From VRUE01 sp040508545 (GTDB lineage: Bacteria; Actinomycetota; Thermoleophilia; Solirubrobacterales; 70-9), in the NCBI GenBank assembly GCA_040508545.1, contig JBEVMR010000008.1, positions 1 through 41,393 of the forward strand: DNA of 41,393 bases. The letters are read 5' to 3'. The notes beneath the pieces are model-generated. The model searched no databases. It was not told the origin of the DNA and saw only the letters and a program-made list of their open reading frames with translations. A program made the translations under genes and the position numbers. Below are positions 33,106-40,708 of the stretch, piece after piece (positions within the stretch are counted from its first letter, which is position 1; each line of letters opens with the position of its first letter).

Positions 33106-33744
33106 GTGGAGACGAACAGCATCGATGCCCGTCCGAATGATTACCCGGTCACCTTCTCGGTCGATTACCCGGAGCGGCAGCTCAACCGGCTGACGACCTT
33201 CTTCCGCATCTTCACGGTGATCCCGATCGCGATCTTGATCGCCCTGCTACCGGGCGGCAGCATCGGCAGCTACGACTACGGGGTGGCGGCCTCGACCGGC
33301 ACGCTGATCTTCGTGCCGCTCGTGCTGATGCTCCTCTTCCGCAAGAAGTACCCGCGCTGGTGGTACGACTGGAACCTCGAATTCCTCCGCTTCGCCAATC
33401 GCATCGGCGTCTACGTCGCCCTCATGGACGACCGCTATCCCTCGACCGACGAGCGCCAGGCAGTACAGCTCGACTTCCCGTACCCCGACGGCGAACGCCT
33501 CGAGCGGGGGCTGCCGCTGGTCAAGTGGCTGCTCGCCATCCCGCACTACTTCGTCCTCTTCTTCCTCGGCATCGGCGCCTTCTTCGCCGTGATCATCGCC
33601 TGGTTCGCGATCCTCTTCACCGGCCGCTACCCGCGCGGCATCTTCGAGTTCGTCGAGGGAGTGATCCGCTGGCACAACCGGGTCATCGGCTACGCCTTCA
33701 CCCTCGTCACCGACCAGTACCCGCCGTTCCGGCTCAAGCCCTAG
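33106..33744 (+). CDS. DUF4389-family membrane protein
   Basis: A 212-residue protein with a membrane helix near 40-60 (FRIFTVIPIAILIALLPGG), a second hydrophobic stretch (STGTLIFVPLVLMLLF) and a third at ~140-170 (HYFVLFFLGIGAFFAVIIAWFAILFTG). It also has the DUF4389 phrases PRGIFEFVEGVIRWHNRVIGYAFTLVTDQYPPF and YPERQLNRLTTFFR. GTG start at 33106 with AAAGGGGAG upstream. Function unknown; members are widespread in actinobacteria. Confidence 0.88.
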   Translation: METNSIDARPNDYPVTFSVDYPERQLNRLTTFFRIFTVIPIAILIALLPGGSIGSYDYGVAASTGTLIFVPLVLMLLFRKKYPRWWYDWNLEFLRFANRIGVYVALMDDRYPSTDERQAVQLDFPYPDGERLERGLPLVKWLLAIPHYFVLFFLGIGAFFAVIIAWFAILFTGRYPRGIFEFVEGVIRWHNRVIGYAFTLVTDQYPPFRLKP

Positions 33745-33757
33745 CGCCTAGGAGGGA

Positions 33758-34228
33758 CTAGTGCGGCTCCCAGACCTCGGGCTGCGCGGTCAATCGCAAG
33801 ACCTCCGCGGGTAGCTCCCCCCTGGCGACGTCCGCCAGGGTCACCGACTCCAGCACCGAGCGCATGCTGGCGCGCAGGGCCACCCAGACCTCGCGCAGCG
33901 AGGCGGCCGGCCCGGCGTAGGAGAGCTCGTCCGGCCGCTCTGAGCGGATGCTCGCGATCGGGCCCTCGACGGTGCGGATCACATCGGCGATCGTGATCGT
34001 CTCCGCCGGTCGCGCCAGGCGGTAGCCGCCCTCCGACCCCCGCTGGCTGCGCACGAGCCTCGCGTGTCGGAGCTCCAACAGGATGTTCTCGAGGAACCGG
34101 AACGGCACACCCTGGGCCGTGGCGATCGCTTCCCCCTTGACCGGGCCGCCGTCGGCAGCCGCCAGCTCGACCATCGCGCGCACCGCGTAGTCGACCTTGG
34201 CGGTGACCTGGACGGTGGGGCCGATCAT
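33758..34228 (-). CDS. Rrf2-family transcriptional regulator
   Basis: A 156-residue regulator with the Rrf2 winged helix: VTAKVDYAVRAMVELAA, GEAIATAQGVPFRFLENILLELRHARLVRSQRGSEGGYRLARPAETITIADVIRTVEGP. The Cys cluster used by IscR and NsrR to bind an Fe-S cluster is absent (no Cys in the protein), so it senses something else or acts as a cluster-free repressor like CymR. It starts 24 bases after the stop of the phosphoesterase-like gene on the same strand, so it may be the last gene of the phosphate operon. Confidence 0.9.
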   Translation of the reverse strand: MIGPTVQVTAKVDYAVRAMVELAAADGGPVKGEAIATAQGVPFRFLENILLELRHARLVRSQRGSEGGYRLARPAETITIADVIRTVEGPIASIRSERPDELSYAGPAASLREVWVALRASMRSVLESVTLADVARGELPAEVLRLTAQPEVWEPH

Positions 34229-34252
34229 CCCAGGCCGATCGCGAGGATCCGG

Positions 34253-35599
34253 TCAGTCGCCACGGTTCTCCCCGAGCAACCCAGAGGCAAAGGACTTCAC
34301 CCCGGGGCCGCCGGCCAAGCCAAGCCGATCGAGGCCGAACAGGTCCTCGATCGTGCCCAGCAGCGAGTACGGGTCGTAGGGCGCTGGGTCGGTCGCGCCG
34401 GGGGAGACGAAGCGGGAGAGCAGCAACGCCCCGACTTTGGGCTCGTCCTCGACCGGCGGCGCGCCGCCCACCGAGTCCACGGGGTTGACCTCGCCGAAGG
34501 TGACGACCAGCAGCCCGTCTTTCTCGTAGGCGGGCGAGTCGAGGATCTCCGGGACCCATTTCGAGAGGAACGCGTCGGCGCTCGCCGCGCCGTCAGGCGC
34601 CCCCGCTGGGCACTGGTCGGTGACGCCAGCGTTGCAGAGGTTCGGCGAGATCAGCGCGAAGTTCGGGGTCGAGTCGATCTTGCGCAGGTCGGCGCTCAGC
34701 TCGGTGAGGGAGACGTCGTTGACGGCGCAGTCGCCCAGGTCGAGCAGCGAGTGGAAGTAGACGAAGGGGTTGAGGCGAGCCGCGTAGCCGCCCTGGGCGG
34801 GTTCATCAGCGCCGCCGAAGTCCGGGTGAGCGCAGGTGTCCGGTTTCCCGGTCTCGTCGACCATCCCCTCCATGTAGGCGCCCCAGCGGAAGCGGCCGCT
34901 GACGAGCTGGTCGGCGAGGGTCAGCGCTTCGACCGGATAGACGCAGCCATCGCCTGGGACCACACCATCGCTGCCGAGAGCAGAGCTCGCCGGAAACTCG
35001 CCGAAGGTGGGGCAGTTGGCTTCGGTCTCTGCGTTGGGCGGCTGCCCGCTGACCGCCGCGATCCCGTTGGGCAGAGCGGCGCTGCCCAGCAGCGAGTAGC
35101 CGGAGAGGAGCTCGCCCTGGGGGCGCAGGGTGCTCGCTAGATAGGGCATCTGCGGAGTGGGGCCAAACGCCGCGTCATAGCCGGAGCTGGCGAGCGAGAT
35201 CACGAAGACGTGCTTGATCCGGCCCGCTTCGGGCAGCGTTTCGCTGGGCGTCGCCGGCTTGCTCGGCGGGGGCGCGGATTCCGCTGGAGGCGCCGGCGCG
35301 GGAGGTTCCGAGGTGACGAGGGGCACGCTCGCAACCGGCGCAGGAGCAGGGCCAGCGCCCGTGCCGCTCGATTCGGCTGGCGAGGACGGTTCGGCCGCTG
35401 GCGCCGAGGTCGGCGCAGGGGCCGGCCGCTTGGCGAGGAGGGCTGCCAGGGCGCCGTTGTCACCGCCGGTGACGAGCGCGCTCGCCATGATCGCCGCGGT
35501 CGCGACCAGCGAGGAGGCAACCAGCAGGTTGAAGCGCTTGCCGGTCAGGCTGGAGGCAGCGGCGGTCGCGCTGTCGACGTGCCTTTTCAGCGCTTTCAC
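34253..35599 (-). CDS. Phosphoesterase-family (AcpA/PLC-like) protein, probable pseudoenzyme
   Basis: A 448-residue protein: N-terminal membrane anchor (about 24-45), long Pro/Ala linker, then the phosphoesterase domain from residue 128. The backbone matches actinobacterial family members (CPTFGEF, GCVYP, YMEGM, NPFVYFHSLLD, DAFLSKWVPEI, SLLGTIEDLFGL). The active-site positions do not: the usual LEN is LAS (136-138), GHxS is GSAA (172-175), the ND/HD pair after PNLC is replaced (AGVTDQ), TFDE is TFGE (367-370), and YNHYS is YDPYS (408-412). So catalysis is probably lost. It is the last of eight tightly overlapping genes starting at pstS (GTGA overlap with the zinc-ribbon gene). Confidence 0.8.
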   Translation of the reverse strand: MKALKRHVDSATAAASSLTGKRFNLLVASSLVATAAIMASALVTGGDNGALAALLAKRPAPAPTSAPAAEPSSPAESSGTGAGPAPAPVASVPLVTSEPPAPAPPAESAPPPSKPATPSETLPEAGRIKHVFVISLASSGYDAAFGPTPQMPYLASTLRPQGELLSGYSLLGSAALPNGIAAVSGQPPNAETEANCPTFGEFPASSALGSDGVVPGDGCVYPVEALTLADQLVSGRFRWGAYMEGMVDETGKPDTCAHPDFGGADEPAQGGYAARLNPFVYFHSLLDLGDCAVNDVSLTELSADLRKIDSTPNFALISPNLCNAGVTDQCPAGAPDGAASADAFLSKWVPEILDSPAYEKDGLLVVTFGEVNPVDSVGGAPPVEDEPKVGALLLSRFVSPGATDPAPYDPYSLLGTIEDLFGLDRLGLAGGPGVKSFASGLLGENRGD

Positions 35600-35979
35600 G
35601 TCGTCGCCTCCGCAGCCACCAGCGACTGCCCGCACTGCGGGCAGAAGCGCACCGCGGGGCCGTAGGGCGAGCCGCAGCTCGAGCAGAGGCCAGCCGCGTC
35701 GGAGCGCTGCAGCTCCAGCGTCCGCTCCACCGCCAGCAACTCGGCGTCGACTCGCTGCAGCTCGGCCGCCTTGCGGGTCAGCACGTCGATCCGCACGTGG
35801 TCGCGGATCGCCATCTCGTAGAAGGCGCCACCGAGGTCCGCCTGCATGATCGTGAACTTCTCCAGCAAGCGGTCCCGCTGGGCGCGCAGCTCGGCGCTCT
35901 CCCCCCCGTCGGGCGCCGGGGCTTTTTCGGCCGGTGGGGCGGCCGGCGCTTTCTCGGCTCGAAGCGGCAAGCGCCTCAT
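35596..35979 (-). CDS. Helical protein with C-terminal zinc ribbon
   Basis: A 127-residue protein with a Pro/Ala-rich start, a helical middle (ELRAQRDRLLEKFTIMQADLGGAFYEMA) and a C-terminal zinc ribbon LCSSCGSPYGPAVRFCPQCGQS (two CxxC pairs). No membrane segment. Start and stop both overlap neighbours by four bases. It may bind the second zinc-ribbon protein encoded upstream. Confidence 0.75.
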   Translation of the reverse strand: MRRLPLRAEKAPAAPPAEKAPAPDGGESAELRAQRDRLLEKFTIMQADLGGAFYEMAIRDHVRIDVLTRKAAELQRVDAELLAVERTLELQRSDAAGLCSSCGSPYGPAVRFCPQCGQSLVAAEATT

Positions 35980-36629
35980 GGCTGCGCCCCCGTCGGCAGC
36001 GCCGGAGCGGAGTCGGGATCGCCACCCACCACGACCACGTCGGGCAGGTTCTGCTGCGCCTGGATGTAGGTGGCGCCGGACTGCTTGACGTTCGATTCGA
36101 CGATCTTGGTGTCTTCTTCGGTCTTCTGCTGCGTCGGTTCGAAGCCGGTGATCTGGTGGACGGTTCCGTTCGCGGTCTGGGCGACGACCTTGCCCCCGCT
36201 CTTGTCCTTCTTGCTCGCTTTAGCTGCTTTCGATTTCGCCTTGCTCGCCGTGGTCGGCCCCGTCGCAGCGGGACCGCTGCTGGCAACCGCAGCGTCCTGC
36301 TGGCGCAGCGCCTGCAGCAGGGCGTCATCGGCGCCGTCCGAGCCGGAGCGGCCGACGACGACCCCGATCGCGACCGCGATCGGCAATAGGGCGAAGAAGG
36401 CAACCGCCGCGGCCCGGCTGCCCGAGCTGCCTTTGGCCTGCGGCCGGGTCAGCGGACGGCGGGCGCGCTTGCTCATCGCGGCGAAGTAGCGCGAGGAGGG
36501 ATTGGCTCCGTTGCCGCGCCGGGCCGCGCATTCGACGCAGTAGCGCTGCTGCGGGTCGAGCGGCGCGCCGCACTCCTCGCACGGCTCGTAACGGCTCTGG
36601 TCGTTCTGGGGCGGAGATTGCTCGGTCAT
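35976..36629 (-). CDS. Zinc-ribbon membrane protein
   Basis: A 217-residue protein with an N-terminal zinc ribbon (CEECGAPLDPQQRYCVECAARRG), a basic stretch, and one membrane helix (AAAVAFFALLPIAVAIGVVVG). A Lys/Ala/Thr-rich extracytoplasmic stalk and a short C-terminal segment (GATYIQAQQNLPDVVVVGG) follow. The topology puts the ribbon in the cytoplasm. ATG 36629 overlaps the lipoprotein stop by four bases. Role unknown; located in the pst operon. Confidence 0.75.
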   Translation of the reverse strand: MTEQSPPQNDQSRYEPCEECGAPLDPQQRYCVECAARRGNGANPSSRYFAAMSKRARRPLTRPQAKGSSGSRAAAVAFFALLPIAVAIGVVVGRSGSDGADDALLQALRQQDAAVASSGPAATGPTTASKAKSKAAKASKKDKSGGKVVAQTANGTVHQITGFEPTQQKTEEDTKIVESNVKQSGATYIQAQQNLPDVVVVGGDPDSAPALPTGAQP

Positions 36630-36832
36630 CGCTTCTCGCTCTCCTGGTCGTCGGACTTCGATCGCCTTTCCTGTCGCTTCTCGCGCGCATCGAGGATGCG
36701 CTTGGATTCGGCCTGCTTCTTGGCCGCCGTCTCCTGCGTCGTCGCGCAGCCCGACACCGCTCCGAGCAGGAGCAGGCAGCAGGCCGCGAGCAGGCCGGCG
36801 AGCAGCGCCCTATGAGGCCTAGCCGAACGCAC
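36626..36832 (-). CDS. Small lipoprotein
   Basis: A 68-residue protein with a signal peptide and lipobox AVSGC, followed by about 40 charged residues (AKKQAESKRILDAREKRQERR) likely to form one helix. The GTG start at 36832 lies 14 bases inside pstB and the stop overlaps the next gene by four bases. Role unknown. Confidence 0.7.
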   Translation of the reverse strand: MRSARPHRALLAGLLAACCLLLLGAVSGCATTQETAAKKQAESKRILDAREKRQERRSKSDDQESEKR

Positions 36833-37745
36833 CGCTCACGTACTCCTGGGTTCGTTTCTCCCGTGGCGATCCGAAGAGCGCCGTCGCGCTGCCGTACTCG
36901 ACCAGGTCACCCAGGTACATGAAGGCGACGTGGTCGGCGATCCGGTAGGCCTGCTGCAGGTTGTGGGTGACGATCACAACAGCGACGTCATCGCGCAAGT
37001 TGACGATCAAATCCTCGATCACCTGGGTCGATTGCGGGTCGAGCGCCGAGCAGGGCTCGTCGAGCAGCAGCACCTCCGGCTCCGCCGCCAAGGCGCGGGC
37101 GATGCAGAGTCGCTGCTGCTGCCCACCGGAGAGCCGCAGGGCCGGGTGGTCGAGGTTGTCCTTGACCTCCTCGAAGAGGCCCGCCCGGTCGAGGGCGCTG
37201 TGGACCTTGGGCTCGAGCGTCTTCTTGCGCTGGCGGCGCGAGCCCTGCTCCCGCAACACGTAGGCGATGTTGTCGAAGACGCTCATCGGAAACGGGTTGG
37301 GTTGCTGGAAGACCATCGTCACCCGGCGGCGCAGCAAGGTCGGCTCGATCGCGGTGATGTCGACGTCGTCGAGCAGGATGCGGCCGCTCAGCGTCGCCGT
37401 GCGGGTCAGCTCGGTGAGCCGGTTCAGCGAGCGCAGCAGCGTCGTCTTGCCGCAACCGGAGGGGCCGATCATCGACAGCACCTCGCCCTGGCGAATCGGC
37501 AGCGAGACGGATTTGACCGCTTCGCGCTGCGCGTAGGAGACCGAGAGGTCGTCCACCTCCATGCGGCGGATCGAGAACTGGGGAGCACCGATCGAGCGGC
37601 GCGCCCCGGTGAACCCACCGGGTGCGCTCGGCGCGCTTCCGTTGCCATTGGTCGTGCCAGACGGAGGCGCCACCTGGTGCGCCGCCTTCGGCTCCTCGAG
37701 CTCCAGCCGCCGGATCGGCGGCGGAGGGGGTTTTACGAACTCCAC
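36819..37745 (-). CDS. pstB: Phosphate ABC transporter ATP-binding protein PstB
   Basis: A 308-residue ABC ATPase: Walker A IGPSGCGKTT (93-102), Q-loop VFQQPNPFPMSVFDNIAY (the PstB-typical text), signature LSGGQQQRLCIARALA, Walker B VLLLDEPCSALDP and switch His in VIVTHNLQQA. PstB powers high-affinity phosphate import. Unlike typical PstB (~255 residues) it carries a ~60-residue Pro/Gly/Ala-rich N-terminal extension before the ABC domain. GTG start at 37745, overlapping pstA by 13 bases. Confidence 0.95.
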   Translation of the reverse strand: MEFVKPPPPPIRRLELEEPKAAHQVAPPSGTTNGNGSAPSAPGGFTGARRSIGAPQFSIRRMEVDDLSVSYAQREAVKSVSLPIRQGEVLSMIGPSGCGKTTLLRSLNRLTELTRTATLSGRILLDDVDITAIEPTLLRRRVTMVFQQPNPFPMSVFDNIAYVLREQGSRRQRKKTLEPKVHSALDRAGLFEEVKDNLDHPALRLSGGQQQRLCIARALAAEPEVLLLDEPCSALDPQSTQVIEDLIVNLRDDVAVVIVTHNLQQAYRIADHVAFMYLGDLVEYGSATALFGSPREKRTQEYVSGAFG

Positions 37746-38737
37746 GTTCCCACCTTTCGTGCGCGGCGATGGACGACGTCGACGGCCGCGTTCAGGGCCA
37801 GGACCATCAACAGCAGGACGAAGGCCGCCGCATAGGCTTTCTCCGGCTGGTTGAGGTTTCCGGTCGGCGACGCCTCGTAGACGAAGTTGGTCAACGTCGT
37901 CCCGGCGCCGCGCAGATAGTCGAAGGGGAACGCCGCGCCTTCGACCGGGGCGAAGTTCTGGGTGGCACCGAGCAGGACGACGATGATCGCCGTGTCGCCG
38001 ATGATCCGCCCCAGGCCGAGCATCGCCCCGGTAGCCACCTGCGGCCGTGCGGCGGGCAAGAGGATCCGCCGCGTCGTCGCGATCTTCGTCTTGCCGACCG
38101 CGTAGGAGGCCTCGCGCACGTGCTGCGGGATCGCGCTCAAGCCCTCGCGGGTGCTGGCGACCACGAGCGGCAGGGCAACCAGGGAGAGCATCGTCGAGGC
38201 GGCGAAGAAGGAGCGGCCGAAGACGACGCCTTCCGAGGTGCGGCTCAAAAACCCCAGCGCCGTGCTGGAGAAGATCACGGTGCCGAACAGAGCCAGGACG
38301 ATCGAGGGAATGCCGGCGATCGCCTCGATCGTCGACTCGGTGACCCGCGCGAGCGCCGCCGGGCGGCCGTACTCGACCAGCCAGACCGCGACGCCGACGC
38401 CGACCGGCAGCGCGATCGCGATGCCCATCGTGGCGACGATCAGGGTGCCGAAGAAAGCATCCGAAAAGCCGCCGGACTGGGCCTGGTCGAACCCCGCCGA
38501 GGCGGGCGTGAACAACATCTCCGGCCGCAGATACTTGATTCCCTGCACGAAGAGATAGGCGACGATCGCGATCGCGATCGCGCAGAAGAGCAGCCCCAGG
38601 GCCCAGCAGACGGCCAAGCCGATGCGGTCGGTGAGCCGCCAGGTAGCGCTGCCCTCGACGGCGCCCTTGCCAGGAGGCGGGGAACCCGGCGGTGGGGCCG
38701 CAGGGCTCGGGGGCGGAGCTGCGACGGAGGACTCCAT
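37733..38737 (-). CDS. pstA: Phosphate ABC transporter permease PstA
   Basis: A 334-residue permease with six or so membrane helices and the BPD_transp_1 EAA loop (VREASYAVGKTKIATTRRILLPAARPQVATG). Text such as GIPSIVLALFGTVIF and GRIIGDTAIIVVLLGA is standard PstA. A Pro-rich cytoplasmic N-terminus of ~30 residues precedes helix 1. The ATG at 38737 overlaps the pstC stop by one base (TGATG). Forms the channel with PstC. Confidence 0.94.
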   Translation of the reverse strand: MESSVAAPPPSPAAPPPGSPPPGKGAVEGSATWRLTDRIGLAVCWALGLLFCAIAIAIVAYLFVQGIKYLRPEMLFTPASAGFDQAQSGGFSDAFFGTLIVATMGIAIALPVGVGVAVWLVEYGRPAALARVTESTIEAIAGIPSIVLALFGTVIFSSTALGFLSRTSEGVVFGRSFFAASTMLSLVALPLVVASTREGLSAIPQHVREASYAVGKTKIATTRRILLPAARPQVATGAMLGLGRIIGDTAIIVVLLGATQNFAPVEGAAFPFDYLRGAGTTLTNFVYEASPTGNLNQPEKAYAAAFVLLLMVLALNAAVDVVHRRARKVGTWSS

Positions 38738-39735
38738 CAGGCCGTCGCTCCGTATTTGCGCATCGAGCGGCGCGCCACCCAGCCGGCGAGCGAGAACATC
38801 GTCGCCGAGAGCAGAAGCACCGCCGCGATCGCGAACAGGGTGCTGTTGGCGGGCTTGGAGCCGAGCAGGTCGATGTTCTTGACGATCGTCGGCGCCAGCG
38901 GGCGCGAGGGCTCGAAGATGAAGATCAGGCCGTCGGCGGGGTTGGGGGCGAAGGCGACCGAGCCGGAGACCATCGCCAGCATCACCGCCTCGCCGATCGC
39001 CCGCGCGGTCGCCAGCACCGTCCCAGCGACGATCGCCGGCCGCGCCGTGCGAACGGCGATCTTCCAGGTGGTGCGCCAGCGGTTGACGCCGAGCGCCAGC
39101 GACCCCTCCAGCCAACCCGGCCGCACCGAGCGGAGGCCGTCGGAGAAGATCGAGGTCATCAGCGGCGCGATCATCAGGGTGAGGATCAAGATCCCCGCCA
39201 TCAGGCTGTAGCCGCTGAGCGAGATCACACCCGCGACCGACGCCCGCTGCTCCTCGGTGACCAGGTGGTTGCCGATGAACGGCACCAGCACGAGGACGCC
39301 GAGCAGGCCGTAGATGACCGAGGGAACGCTGGCGAGGAAGCGGACGACGGGCGCCAGCACGTTGCTCATCCACTCCGGCGCGAACTCGACCAGGAAGACA
39401 GCGACGAAGAGCGAGGAGAAGAGGGCGAGCAGGACCGCGCCACCGGTGATCAGGAACGTGCTCCAGAGCAGCTGCCAGGCGTGGAAGGTGTAGACATAGC
39501 CCTCAGCACTGCCGAGCCCCGAGAGGTAGATCTGGTTGATCTGCTCGTCGACGTTGCCCCCCGCCCCGAACCAAGAAAGCCCGTTGTGGGCGAAGGAGGG
39601 CCAGGCGCGGAAGAGGACCGTGGCGATCAGCGCCAACAGCAGGACGACGACGGCGCAGACCAGCGCGCCGAGCAACCGCTCGGCACGCTGGTCCGGCACA
39701 CGGGGGCCGTACTCAGGGAGGTACTCGGCCTCCAT
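38737..39735 (-). CDS. pstC: Phosphate ABC transporter permease PstC
   Basis: A 332-residue permease: helix 1 near 25-47, a periplasmic loop, LAPVVRFLASVPSVIYGLLGVLVLVPFIG, and the EAA loop EGSLALGVNRWRTTWKIAVRTARPAIVAGTVLATARAIGEA. Pairs with PstA. It starts 6 bases after the pstS stop. Confidence 0.94.
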   Translation of the reverse strand: MEAEYLPEYGPRVPDQRAERLLGALVCAVVVLLLALIATVLFRAWPSFAHNGLSWFGAGGNVDEQINQIYLSGLGSAEGYVYTFHAWQLLWSTFLITGGAVLLALFSSLFVAVFLVEFAPEWMSNVLAPVVRFLASVPSVIYGLLGVLVLVPFIGNHLVTEEQRASVAGVISLSGYSLMAGILILTLMIAPLMTSIFSDGLRSVRPGWLEGSLALGVNRWRTTWKIAVRTARPAIVAGTVLATARAIGEAVMLAMVSGSVAFAPNPADGLIFIFEPSRPLAPTIVKNIDLLGSKPANSTLFAIAAVLLLSATMFSLAGWVARRSMRKYGATA

Positions 39736-39741
39736 CCGGCG

Positions 39742-40572
39742 CTACTTCTTGGCCTTCTTGTTGAAGGCGGGAACGCCACCGGCTTTGAGAATCGTCGGCG
39801 CCGCCTCAGGGCTGGTCCGCGCCCAGTCGATGAACTTCTGCAGCGCCGGGCTGACGCCGGAGTTCGGCACGACCAGGAAGAGGTAGCGCGAGAGCGGGTA
39901 CTTGAGCGGCTCGACGCTGATCTTCGACGCCTCGCAGAGAGTGCCGTTGACCTTCAGCGTCTTCTGCCCGTTGCCCTGCCAGGCCAGCCCGTCGTAGCCA
40001 ATCGCGTTGGGGTCCTGCTTGACCGCGTTGGCGACGAGGCCATCCGAGGTCAGCGCGTTGACGTTCGACGACGGCAGTTCGTTGTTGAGAACCGCCTGGA
40101 GGAAGAAGTTGTAGGTCCCTCCGTTGGTGTCGCGGCCAACCGGGTTGATCGTCGTCGTCAAGCCGGAGCCCGGAATCTGACTCCAGTTGGTGATCAGGCC
40201 CCGATAGATGTCGTGGACCTGCTGGATCGTGATGTTCTTGGCTTTGTTCTTCGGGTTGACGTCGATGCAGAGCCCGTCGAGGAACATCTTGATGTAGGTC
40301 GTTCCCGCGTCACTGGGAAGCGGCGTGCGAGCGTTGCCGGCGAACTGACTGGTGCCGTTCTGCACGTCTTTGACGCCAGCGTTGCCTCCGTTGGCGGTGT
40401 AGACGAACTTGACCTTTCCTTTGGTCACTTTCGTGTACTGGGCGAAGAGCGCCTGCAGCACTGGCTGCATCGCCACCGAGCCCGAGCCGATGATCGTCTT
40501 GGCACCGGCAGACGCCGGCACGACGAGCCCCAGGAGAGCGATCGCCGTCACAGCGAGGGTCTTTCTTTTCAT
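39742..40572 (-). CDS. pstS: Phosphate-binding protein PstS
   Basis: A 276-residue secreted binding protein. Signal peptide to about residue 23 (VPASAGA), then TIIGSGSVAMQPVLQALFAQY, where SGS is part of the phosphate site, and NPVGRDTNGGTYNFFLQAV with the Arg-Asp-x-x-Gly-Thr motif that ligates phosphate. No lipobox Cys, so it is either released or retained another way. The ATG at 40572 has AAGGAA upstream; the in-frame extension to 40641 overlaps the promoter. First gene of the pst operon. Confidence 0.93.
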   Translation of the reverse strand: MKRKTLAVTAIALLGLVVPASAGAKTIIGSGSVAMQPVLQALFAQYTKVTKGKVKFVYTANGGNAGVKDVQNGTSQFAGNARTPLPSDAGTTYIKMFLDGLCIDVNPKNKAKNITIQQVHDIYRGLITNWSQIPGSGLTTTINPVGRDTNGGTYNFFLQAVLNNELPSSNVNALTSDGLVANAVKQDPNAIGYDGLAWQGNGQKTLKVNGTLCEASKISVEPLKYPLSRYLFLVVPNSGVSPALQKFIDWARTSPEAAPTILKAGGVPAFNKKAKK

Positions 40573-40609
40573 GCGAGTTTGCTTCCTTTCCTGCCGGGTA
40601 CTGGACTTT

Positions 40610-40628
40610 GTTGAGTAACTAACTCGAC
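40610..40628. promoter_or_regulatory. Imperfect palindrome at the pst transcription start
   Basis: GTTGAGT-AACTA-ACTCGAC, 7-base arms with one mismatch, covers the predicted start site of the pst message. It could be a regulator site. It does not look like the direct-repeat PHO box of PhoP/PhoB. Confidence 0.35.
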
Positions 40629-40631
40629 ATG

Positions 40632-40659
40632 ACCCTAGCACCTTCTGTACTTTATTGAC
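40632..40659 (-). promoter_or_regulatory. Promoter of the pst operon
   Basis: On the minus strand GTCAAT (40659-40654) and TAGGGT (40637-40632), 16 bases apart, about 60 bases before the pstS start. Predicted start near 40625, inside the palindrome. Moderate matches only. Confidence 0.4.
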
Positions 40660-40660
40660 C

Positions 40661-40673
40661 TCTTTAGTAAAGA
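40661..40673. promoter_or_regulatory. TCTTTA-G-TAAAGA palindrome between pstS and the divergent gene
   Basis: A perfect 6-base inverted repeat with a single central base, just upstream of the pst -35 box and 24 bases before the divergent ATG. Candidate shared operator. Confidence 0.35.
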
Positions 40674-40708
40674 AGGCCCCCCGGCGGCCCTGACAAATGG
40701 AGGATCAA

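Noticed and set aside
38692..40614. 640-codon plus-strand open frame opposite pstC and pstS
   Set aside because: Antisense shadow; the minus strand shows clear PstC and PstS motifs.
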